Assembly (NCBI RefSeq): GCF_041146795.1 | Contig: NC_135179.1 | Span: forward strand, 7,971,547 to 8,035,546 | Length of the DNA stretch: 64,000 nt | DNA from: Maylandia zebra | Lineage: Eukaryota > Chordata > Actinopteri > Cichliformes > Cichlidae | Direction of reading: 5' to 3' | Shown: piece after piece, positions 1-13,962 of the stretch | How the letters are laid out: each line of letters starts with the position of its first letter | Numbering within the stretch: the stretch's first letter is position 1 | Program-made: the position numbers and the translations under genes | Notes under the pieces: model-generated | The model's database searches: none | What the model was told of the DNA's origin: nothing | The model's input: only the letters and a program-made list of their open reading frames with translations

Positions 1-311
1 GTCAGCACAACTGTAAATTTGCTAAAGACATGTTTCTTTACAAAATGCCCATTAAGAGTTTGAGCAGATTACTCCCTTTAAGTATGAGTTATTTTGCAGT
101 TGCTATCATTTTTCCTGTGTTGGGAAGGATACATTTTATGTGCCTGCACTTGGAGTAAGCTAAAAAAATAATAAAGAGAAAAGAAAACCACCTCCAGACA
201 CCCACATGCACAAATGGCAAAGAAGAACATAACTTAGTAACTGATGTTATGATATAAAATCAATGTTCTGTAATTTATCTAACTTTTTCATTTTTGTCCT
301 TTTGCCTGTAG

Positions 312-702
312 CTATGATGAGTGTGTCGGTCCAGGTTCGACTCAGATCTACATCCCTACAGATGACCCACCTCCTTACTCATTGGTGGACCCCTGTCAGG
401 GGGGAGCAGAGCAGGATGAACGGCCTTGCTACTCCCTTACAGATCCTTCCCCACACTGCGGAGAGACCTCAGCCAGTGCTGCCTGGTTTTCTCCCTCCCA
501 CTACCCACTGGGACTGCAAGAGCAGGAGCATCAACATCTTGCATCCATCTCCTTCCCACTGGAGGCAGCACCACCTTATGAGTCAATGCTGCCAGAGCAG
601 GGACAGCCCCTCCCTCTCATGCCATGTGACCTTTATAAACACCAATCAGAGAGGGGGGATGATGGCAACTCCCAGCAACTCCCTGCGAACCAGATCTCAT
701 AG
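312..702 (+). CDS. bean1: BEAN1, last coding exon (partial gene)
   Basis: This is the terminal coding exon of a gene whose 5' part lies left of the window. A good acceptor (pyrimidine-rich, ending ctgtag) precedes base 312, which is codon position 3; codons then run from 313 to the TAG-free end at a TAG-type stop ending at 702, giving 129 residues. The exon opens YDECVGPGSTQIYIPTD and continues DPPPYSLVDPC, which matches the C-terminal tail of BEAN1 (brain-expressed, associated with NEDD4), a single-pass membrane protein that recruits NEDD4-type ubiquitin ligases. One canonical PPxY ligase-binding motif (PPPY) is present. A later APPYES stands where I recall an LPPY motif in the mammalian protein, so the second site looks weakened. 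The transmembrane segment must lie in upstream exons. I am confident of the family from the motif order. Confidence 0.85.
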
Positions 703-1960
703 GACAGTTAATTTGTTTCTCTCACCTGTGGGCTTGGTGAATTAAACAAACACTTGGGATGTGTGGAAAATAGCTTTCATTAGCAGCTGTGACACCAAAC
801 GATGGTCCAAAAGATGTGCATTTCTTCCACACGGTTGCAAAGACCTGAAGAGGCTGAAGCTTGACTGCAGTGCAGTCAAAACTCCAGCTTTCAACCATTT
901 TACTGTTGTTTGACTATGGACAAAATAAAACTCAAGAACTGCATTATACTGCAAAGTTCCTGGAATGGCAACTTCTCTCAATGGCTCTCCTCTATGTTGT
1001 TTAGTTTAGTTTTGCCATGTGTTGACTGTTATCGTCTCCTTGAAGTAGGACTGATACAAGAGTTGTGTGTCTTGTGTGGAGTTTAGTCTGAATCGCTTCC
1101 AAACAAATGCATTTACATTTATCCATCATGTCATAGACAACAGGAAATTGAGTTTGTCTTTACAAGAAAGAGTATGAACAGTATAGATGTGGGTTTTAGT
1201 AGTCTAGTTTAAGGTATACACAAGCACACTCAGTACCATCCCTGAGTTTATTTTGCTGTGATGTCACATATCTTCGTATTTAGAAATGTTTTGGGAAAAA
1301 ACTGTACTTAGCTCTGATGTTATATAGAACATGTCAACTACCAGCACACCACTGCTGATTTACAATCTCTATAGTGTGTGCAGACAGTAGCGTGGTTTAT
1401 GGCAACCTCCAGTGTTAGTTTGTTGGTTGTGGTAGTTTGATTAGAAGGAGTTTGTGATGAAATGGCTGTGTATAACAGGGGAACTACCTGGACAAGGAAT
1501 TATCAACATGCCATTTTTCCAGGTATATTTGTATTACCTTTTAGCACCATGATGATGCTATAGAAAACATTGCTAGCATGTCATTTGAATCTGTCATCAC
1601 CAGAGAGGAGTTCAACTTGTCCAGCTGTATAAGTTGTCATAATTCTTCCAATCAAGGGCTCTGGTTTTAATGTCAATGCTGTAACTGGATCCCAGCAGCA
1701 AAATGTAGCTTGGAGCTCTCCTCTTGTCGAGGTTGGGTTGATGCAACGGAGAAGAAACACAGTAAACTGTAGACTTTATTACATTATTCACTCATAAGGG
1801 ATGCTTCTGCGTTGTTGTTCTTGTTCTGCTCTCATAAAATAATTCACTTGGCTTAAACCGTTACAAATGTTCTCTGTATTGCACACAGGTGAGCAACACA
1901 TGGCTTGCGATAGCCACTAAACTAATTACTAATGAACAAAATAAACTGATGTGGAAACTT
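703..1960 (+). other. bean1: bean1 3' UTR (probable extent)
   Basis: Non-coding sequence follows the bean1 stop. Candidate AATAAA polyadenylation signals lie at 924-929 and 1940-1945; the true end is not determinable from sequence alone. No other gene is visible here. Confidence 0.5.
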
Positions 1961-4722
1961 TTTGGGTCATTCCATCTTAACTCATTAAATTTCTAGTAAC
2001 TTCTCTTTTCAGCCACCTTTGTTTTCGACGAAATGTTCAAAGTTTGGATATATTCTGTATGATAATTGTTGTGAAATTTTACCTTAAGATATTAAATACC
2101 TTTCTAGATTTTAAAAACAACAACATTAATTTACACATTAGTGTAATATTCAGGCACGTATCCTAAACACAATGAAAAATTTAAAACAGCATGGAAGTTT
2201 AGTGAAAATAGCATTTTTAGGTCAAAAAGCATTCTGTGTGTTTCATTTTACATTAAATTTTGAACATTTAAATTACTTTGTCAATAGTGGTCTTTGACAA
2301 CGTGAGATGGTTTTGGGGGCAAAATGTCATAGCATGAAAGCAAAATGTCATAGCAATCATGGCATATATGCAAACCATGAATATTTTTAGGAAAGTCAAA
2401 GATGGCTGAGCTGAAGGACAACGATGATTTGAGACAGAGTGACCCAGTAAGATTTTTTGTAATATGCGAAGCCTTTCGCATTTGATTCTAAAAAAATGTT
2501 TCCGCTACAGTATCTCAACATTTAAACATGTAACTGTCAGCTGCAAAGTTTCTGCTGGTACTTGTAAATCAAAGGGTCCCCTTGAAAGGTTATTACATCA
2601 TTCTGCCTGACAGGCACCAGACTTCTTTTACAGGCATTATTTAAAAATGTTTAAGGTGATAAACATGTATGGACTGTTCCAAGTGTTAGAATTGCAAAAT
2701 GGTTCAAGACAAGACAAAAGAAAATTATCATTGTGTCCTTGATACAGTATTTCCTTGTTATTTTGCTGTAGATGCATCAGGGGAAATTAGTTTATACAAC
2801 AGCAGATATGTGGTCAAATGCATCCCATTAGCAGGTGGTTTGGGTGATCTGGTAATGCTGTGTATTGGTGGTCATTTACACTAATATGCATCAGAGCTGA
2901 CTGTTGCTGAGCAAACTGCTTAAAGTGTAAACAAAGTAAATCCAGATACAAATGTTCTCGATGTTTCACCATTTATGCATCATTTCCTAATCAGAAACAA
3001 AGCAATAGATATGAGCTAAAATGCATCAGCTGTACATAAATTGAGTTGAGCAAAGGGGAAGTAAAGCCAGTCGGAAGCATCTGTAGTGAACAATTTTGCC
3101 AATTAATAATTAGTCAGCATTAAAACGGTAAATAAGTTAATAACGGAGAGATAATGTTGTTATTTTAATATATATCTGCAGCCATTCTTTCAAATGGACC
3201 ATGCAATCATTACACACTCCATTCTGTTAATGAGATGTGGGGAAACATCAGGGCAATTAGTTTCCAAAGAAATCTAAATTGTTCATTATTTATTTTGTGT
3301 TTGAGTTTGAAACATAATAAGTTGGGAAATTCTTTAAAGTACAACAAACATGGTACAGTTACCATGACATAGACATGTTCAGAGGGGGATTTTTACAATG
3401 TGGGTGTTATCTCTGAACAGCCCGGTTGGATAAAAGCAGAACAAATCACAAACTTTTCTAACTTAACCAAAACGGAACAAAAACCCAGACAGCCACTGTT
3501 GGTGCACAAAATATGAATATACCTGCATTATGGTCACCAGGCAACCTGATCTATCACCTCAGGTGTCTGTGTACATATGTTATATAATTTACTATATGTG
3601 TCACAAATACACAAAATGTTTGAATGAAGTGTTTAGAGTTAAAATTGGGGCTATCCTGGAGACACTAAGACCTGTAGACAACATCATCATTCACCAGTTA
3701 TTGAAGCAGGAAGCCACTAAAGGCTGAGCTTTAATAACATTTTTTTTCAATGTTAGTTTAATTTGAGAAATTGACAATTTTTTTAAAATTATCTTTACGT
3801 GTGACATAGTGTTTTAGTTAAAGATGTGCCTATTAGCCCCCAGACTGTTAGCTTGAACATTGTAGCCATAATTATCTCAAGGCAACCAATCTGCTGCTTT
3901 GAGCTAAATCTCTGGTGATGTACTGATTTTGTGATGTAGGTAAAAGCATGCTATTGTAACTGAATCCCTGTTAAATGCCTTGTGATGACAGATTTTACTA
4001 AAGGATACCATTTTCTTGACTGTTTCAAGCTGTTCTTAAGGGTTCTAGTTAATCACTGGTTGTCTTTTGGCTCAAATTAGCACCTGGAAACGAGCCACTC
4101 ACAACATTTACTTCATTACGTTAGAATCTCAGTACTGCTTTTAAGATTTTAAGCATTCAGTCAAGAGTAATTTTCTCTGATGGATTACCATATGTTGTAA
4201 TAAAACGTTTTTGTCTGCCATTTCAAAGTTTCTGCACTATTCATGTTTACTTATTTTCCTCTCTTTCATTTTTCTGACTTCTATATACTATAGAAAAAGT
4301 ATAGAGTAAAATCATTTGTAAAAATAATATGAAATAAAAATGATGGGTTTTATGAGAAGATGTATAAGCCACATAACAAACGTGATAGAATCACCCAGGC
4401 TAGCAAAGATTCAGACAGGCACATTTAAACCACTTATGTATTTTGACCATATTCTCCTGAGAACCGAGGAAAAAAGTATCTTCCTGTTGAACTTTTTTGT
4501 GATTTCCTGTCTCTTCGGAACTGAAAGAGACCACCCAAACACATGAGATATCATCCGAAAGACCAGGAAATTCCACAATTAGGCACATCAGGACTTAGTA
4601 GGGTAGCTCCAATAAGTCAAAAGTTATAAAGACCAAAATGACAAATGACCATGAATGAATATGCTGGGTCTCGGAAGAATATTTAAAAATCAGACATTAT
4701 GATAAGCCAGTTTTACATTTAT
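1961..4722. other. Intergenic, nothing recognised
   Basis: AT-rich unique-looking sequence. The short open frames have no splice-site context, no recognisable motif and no codon pattern suggesting protein. I see no RNA gene. Confidence 0.6.
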
Positions 4723-4740
4723 CCACTAGGGGGCGCTGCA
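4723..4740 (+). promoter_or_regulatory. Putative CTCF site, forward orientation
   Basis: The sequence CCACTAGGGGGCGCTGCA matches the vertebrate CTCF core (CCASYAGRKGGCRS) at every core position. It reads forward on the + strand, so it points toward the reverse-oriented site at 8882-8898. Confidence 0.6.
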
Positions 4741-4788
4741 GAACAAAATAGTCTACACAGAATGGTGAGAACATTTATCTAACTACAG

Positions 4789-5220
4789 CAGTGTTTCCCG
4801 ACCTTTTGGAGCCACGGCACTTATTTTACATTAGAAAACAGCACACCACCAAACAAAAATGTCACAAAAAGCATATTATATTTTTTTCCCGTGCATTAGG
4901 TATAGCGGAATTGGCTTGGTTTGTCCCCAGTATACCTTTTTTGCTTTCTTCTGATCGCTACTCATGCTAGGGCCTTCATCTGGGTCAGAATTTTCTCCAG
5001 GACCCAGGTCAGATTGACTACTTTTAAAAAAAAAAAAATTTTTTATCTATTGCTATTACGCGTCTCACAGCATGACTATTACGCAATTGCTTCTTTGTCT
5101 TTGTTTCACTGGCAGTTGGCAAACCATTTAATTAGAGCAGGAAGAGAAGGTAATTATCCTGCCCGTTACTCATGCCGATTGCTTAGAGTACTAATCAGGT
5201 GGAACGGTTGGGAAACACTG
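4789..5220. mobile_element. Non-autonomous hAT-type transposon (432 bp)
   Basis: The element begins CAGTGTTTCCCGACC and ends GGTTGGGAAACACTG, which are imperfect terminal inverted repeats. It is flanked by an 8-bp target duplication, aactacag at 4781-4788 and aactacac at 5221-5228 (7 of 8 identical). An 8-bp duplication with CAGTG termini is the hAT signature. There is no transposase ORF, so it is a MITE-like deletion derivative. Confidence 0.85.
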
Positions 5221-5639
5221 AACTACACAACGTTCTGTATCAGAGGAGGAATGTGTCACACCTTTATAAGATTAAACAAAAGGTAAAATGGAAAGATCAT
5301 TAAATTTGTCTGATTTAATGCAGTTAATAGGAACTGTGTGAATTCTTTCTTAGTTAAAGTGTCTCAGTCTTTAACTTAATTGTTCAGCTAGGATTGCATT
5401 ACTTTGCAGGTGCATTCTCTGTAAGTAAATACAATTTTGATGGTTTACATGTGTAACCAATCATAATCTAAATAAATTGTTTTTTGAGCAAACACTAGCA
5501 AGGCCCACATTAGAGGCTCTACAATGTTGAAATATTGCATCAGTGTGACATTTGCAAATTCAAACTTGTGATTAGATTTATCCATTTTTTTCTAAACAGA
5601 TTTTTAAAAGTTGGCTAATTATGGGTTATTTTAACCTGA

Positions 5640-6170
5640 CATTTTCCTCGGTGTGGCTGTTGTGATTCTGTGGATTTTGTGTTATTATTTTCCGTGTTTT
5701 TGGTAGATGTTTAAGTTCCCTGAGCATTTCCCTATCTGCTCCTCTCTCTGTCACATCTTTTTGTGTTAAGTGTTAGTCTTCATGTTCTTTCATACATGTT
5801 AAGTGTTAGTACCCATTGTATTTTCTCCTATTTTACAGTGAAGATTTGTTTCTCTCATGCCCTGTGTAGTGTTGCTCTCATCTGCCTGATTGTCCTTGCC
5901 AGTCCTTACTCTGCTGTTGGACATTCCCTAATCAGCCTTTATACTTTTTCACAGCATCTACTCCATTTCCCGTGTTTGTTCCCTGTGCTCAGCATACTGT
6001 TAGCCTCACTCATTGTGGTTATTGGATTATTGTTTCTTTACTTTCTGGACTTTTCTCTGCTATTTTAGACTTTCTCTTATAAACCATATTAAAGGCTCAC
6101 TTTTTGCTGAAGTCGACCTCTTGTGTTCTGCATTTGAATCCTCAGCCTTACACTCCACACACCTTGACAT
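5640..6170 (+). repeat. Degenerate retroelement terminal segment (tentative)
   Basis: A pyrimidine-rich stretch ends with a TATTAAAGGCTCACTTTTTGC segment and a CTCTTGTGTTCTGCATTTG tail. This resembles the 3' or LTR ends of dispersed teleost retroelements with a poly(A) signal. There is no terminal repeat pair or ORF to confirm the class. A TM-like open frame in this stretch is probably a by-product of its T-richness. Confidence 0.35.
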
Positions 6171-7030
6171 CTTCTAACTTCATACTATTCTCTTCTACAT
6201 TTTGTTTTTGTCTGGTATGTTATTCTGCAAAAACAATAGCAGTTACAAAAGTGATAATAATAGTATTGACAATAAGATATTTGGAGAGGTTAGCTGAAGA
6301 GTGACAGGGAGATTTTCTGAGTTTGTATTGACTTTTTTACAGAACTGCGGAGGAGGGGAGTCTCATTTTACTCTAAGAAAAACAAGCTCTTTGACAAAAC
6401 AAAATCTTTGATAAATATGAAGTTACTCTGTTTCTAAATTGCAGTCATCTGGGGAAATGAAAAACAACATGCAAATGGCACACTTTTTCTATTTCTTTTT
6501 TTTTTTTAGAGCTACATAGTTACACTGCTGAAAAATATGCAGTCATGATATATCTGTTCATCTACTGTTTACAAGTTGCAACATAGAATACTAGGAATTA
6601 CAGAAGGAGTCGTTTATACGGAGCCCTTTTGGTGGATCTCATTGTAACAAAAACACAGGTTTTCGTGATTACTTTAAAAAGGGTTTGACTTTTTGTAACA
6701 TTAAAACAGAGTGACTGTAGATGAATAGTTTCAACTCCTATTTGCCTTGCTTATACGTGCAAATTTAAATTGAAGCTTAGTTTCAAGTCTTTTATTTCAC
6801 AATCATTGTTTTTATTTAGCGTCAGTATGTTTGCTTTGAGTGCTCTTTATTGCTAACCCAGTCAAATACCTCATATCAGTGTGAGCAGTTTAGTTCAGTT
6901 CGCCAAGCTCTGTGCTTTTGAATACAGGGAACATGTGATTTATTTTTAGAACACTTTATTTCCCAAAACTGACCTGGGTAGATTTTTAAGATGCTTCTGA
7001 CATGTGCACACCTAGCTTAAGTCCTGCTGG
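6171..7030. other. Intergenic, upstream of the peptide gene
   Basis: AT-rich sequence with no recognised coding or repeat feature; its right end is the proximal promoter region of the small secreted-peptide gene. Confidence 0.5.
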
Positions 7031-7035
7031 ACTGG

Positions 7036-7043
7036 TTTATAAG
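7036..7043 (+). promoter_or_regulatory. TATA-like box of the secreted-peptide gene
   Basis: TTTATAAG lies about 25-30 bases before the presumed start of the noncoding first exon (about 7066). That first exon ends at a strong donor (AAAAAG|GTAAGA, exon end 7117). TATA placement, a short leader exon and a secreted product together suggest a tightly tissue-restricted promoter. Confidence 0.6.
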
Positions 7044-7065
7044 TCAGTCTGAGACACTGTAAACA

Positions 7066-7117
7066 GCAGTTATAACTTTAAAGACCCATTGAGAGGCTAC
7101 TGCTCGTGAATAAAAAG
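7066..7117 (+). other. Noncoding first exon of the secreted-peptide gene
   Basis: The exon is bounded on the left by the expected distance from the TATA box (an estimate) and on the right by the consensus donor after 7117. The matching acceptor is cctgtag, ending at 7207, three bases before the ATG at 7211. No ATG of note lies within it. Confidence 0.55.
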
Positions 7118-7210
7118 GTAAGATGAGCTATTATTAAAAATCTGTTTTTCTCCCCTTAATGTGGAATTGAAGCCAAAGGACTACACTAAACCTCATTTCT
7201 CCTGTAGAAA

Positions 7211-7526
7211 ATGAAAGCTCATATTGTGCTCCTGATCCTTGTTCTTGTGGTCGGACTTACAGTGATGCCTGCTTATCCCAATGAGGACTCTAAAGGTAAG
7301 ACCTGTGTGTATGACTTAGAGAATACTCAAACAGCCCTTACTAAACACTAAGTTTGTTTATGATGGTTTCAATCTTACAGTCATTCCAGATTACATAGCC
7401 CTACACGAGCTAGAGAGAGATGGAACTTTGAAGCCATTTATACCAGAAAATGCAGGAGGTATGTTTTTTTGTTTTTTTCTTGCGCAGGAGGTATGTTGAC
7501 TAAGAATAGTTTTGTGTTTGCTCACA

Positions 7527-7575
<49 letters not shown>

Positions 7576-8148
7576 CATGTTTAGATATCTTTGTAAGGAC
7601 CAAAAATTGGAATGCTACTATACTTGTGGGGACCAACAGCCCTTATGGGGACAAAATGCCCAGCCCCACGAGTTTGGAGACATGTTTAAGGCTCAAAATG
7701 TGGTTTAGTGTCAGGGTTACAGTTAGGCTATGGTTAGGTTTAGGCTAAGGGTTAGAGTTAGCCATTCACTTGTGATGGTTATGGTAAGTGGCTAGGGAAA
7801 ACATAAAGTCAAGCAGATGTCCTCACTAAGATATGAAAAGAAGTGTGTTTGTGTTTAAAGTCTTTACCACTATGGCCATGAAGTTGCCATAAAAAACTGT
7901 ACATGCAGTACCTCAGGGTTGCACCTCAGCACAATTTTGAAAGTACTGACAGGTGTGCTGTACATAAACTTACCAGAAATGTATTTACTTAGACCTCGAA
8001 CAACTATGAAACCAGAAAGTTGTAGAGTTCAGGATAACAGACTAAACCTTTCTCAGAGTATATGTTGGTTGTACTTGGTGTGGAAGTAGTGTTTGTGACT
8101 TAATGATCTTTTGTTTTTTTTATTGCAGGGAAACCTGATGATCCATGA
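7211..8148 (+). CDS. Small secreted peptide precursor, 60 aa, unrecognised
   Basis: Three coding exons, 7211-7295, 7381-7458 and 8129-8148, join in frame (183 bases, 60 codons plus TGA). Both introns are phase 1, and every junction is consensus: AAAG|GTAAG, cttacag|TC, GGAG|GTATG, attgcag|GG. The product begins MKAHIVLLIL and has a textbook signal peptide, hydrophobic to about residue 19, with likely cleavage near MPA|YPNED. About 39 acidic residues follow, ending ENAGGKPDDP, with no cysteine and no dibasic processing site. The ATG is the first in the exon after a noncoding leader exon. Poly(A) signals follow at 8208 and 8280. I do not recognise the family. It could be a secreted hormone-like or host-defence peptide, or a fish-specific gland product. 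The gene model is strong; the function is unknown. Confidence 0.75.
7529..7573 (+). repeat. (TG)n microsatellite
   Basis: An uninterrupted TG run in the second coding intron of the secreted-peptide gene, directly abutting a dispersed teleost repeat. Confidence 0.95.
7574..7860 (+). repeat. Dispersed teleost repeat with GGTTAGGGTTAG-like core
   Basis: The stretch starts after the TG run (accatgtttagatatctttg), contains a variant GTTAGG-rich middle (7700-7760) and ends before another TG-rich stretch (gtgtgtttgtg). From memory this layout is a common interspersed repeat in teleost introns. There is no coding content. It is intronic in the secreted-peptide gene. Confidence 0.55.
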
Positions 8149-8207
8149 CAGAAAAGAGAGGTTTTCAAAAGCTTCTTATAAATGTGGCTCCCACCCAAGG
8201 CATGCTG

Positions 8208-8285
8208 AATAAACAAACATGGCAATCATACAAATAATGCTAATGTAAATATTTTGTGTTATATTATATACAGAAAAATAATAAA
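8208..8285 (+). terminator. Two poly(A) signals of the secreted-peptide gene
   Basis: AATAAA occurs at 8208-8213 and again at 8280-8285, 60 and 132 bases after the TGA. Either gives a compact mRNA of roughly 0.35-0.45 kb. Confidence 0.65.
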
Positions 8286-8623
8286 GTTCAACTTGGATTT
8301 AAAAGGATAATCTGATATCTTTAATTCCTAATTTACAATGCTCTAATTTAGATTATTATAAGAATACATTTTCTTATATGGTAAATAATTAGTAAAATAA
8401 AAGGTACGTTACTTTGTTTTTGATCTTTACCTCACAGAACTCACATGTATGCTATGGAAAACAAATGAAGAACTTTAACCTTAATTAGGTTGATCAAACC
8501 TTCCTGCAGTATTGCTACCTTTTATAATATATAAAATGCATAGGACCTTGCAGAAGAATATAAATCCACTAAACAGAGACTTGCAAGAACAAAACTTTTG
8601 CATTGTAAAGATGAAAAAAAAGG

Positions 8624-8628
<5 letters not shown>

Positions 8629-8683
<55 letters not shown>
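8629..8683. repeat. (TA)n microsatellite
   Basis: About 27 uninterrupted TA units between the peptide gene and the CTCF-like site. Confidence 0.95.
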
Positions 8684-8685
<2 letters not shown>

Positions 8686-8881
8686 TTTAAAATGTTGCCA
8701 GTGTGACTGCTTTAAGTGTCTTTATTGTATTTATATATGTATGAATAACAACTATTATTATTATTACTGTTATAACCTAGCGTTTAAATCTGAATGATAC
8801 ACAGTTAGGATCCTGCTCTATAAATACTACCATTGCACAATATCAGATCGTATCATCTTACTCTGAACTCATCGTGGACTT

Positions 8882-8898
8882 TAGCGCCCCCTGGTGGC
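8882..8898 (-). promoter_or_regulatory. Putative CTCF site, reverse orientation
   Basis: The + strand reads TAGCGCCCCCTGGTGGC, the exact reverse complement of the CTCF core CCACCAGGGGGCGC. It points left, toward the forward site at 4723-4740, with the secreted-peptide gene between them and tmem41a just outside. Confidence 0.7.
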
Positions 8899-9275
8899 TG
8901 GTCGCATAAGTGCAACTGTAGATATATACCGACCATTAACTCATCCTGATTATTACGACCTGTTGGGATGAATTTTTGGTGTTATTTTAAATAAGACGTG
9001 TTGGGGGAGAAACTGTGGGCACAAAGCTTCTTTTCCATCAGTCTAAAGAAAGTTTGCCCGGCTGCCATGTGATCCGTGTGCCGAACACCGGCCAGAATGT
9101 CAGCCGTCACCGTAGCCTGGTTCTCGGTAAGCGACACCCACTTTTTTCGCTGCCGTCCAACTGAACCGCAGCACGTCGACTTTATCTCATCGGCGGTTTT
9201 CCCCTTTGCTTAAATTCAGCCCGAGTTGTCAGCGGAGTTTTATCCGGTGATCACGGAGTTTCTGTAGGGAGCAAC

Positions 9276-13962
<4,687 letters not shown>

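Noticed and set aside
5763-6068. A 101-residue multi-pass membrane protein
   Set aside because: Its hydrophobicity follows from T-rich composition; it lies in a likely retroelement end, with no exon borders or recognised motif.
7391-7748. ORFs rich in CVCVCV or THTHTH
   Set aside because: They are translations of the (TG)n microsatellite in an intron.
8512-8706. ORF with an alternating YIYIYI tail
   Set aside because: It is a translation of the (TA)n microsatellite; there is no splice context or start-site support.
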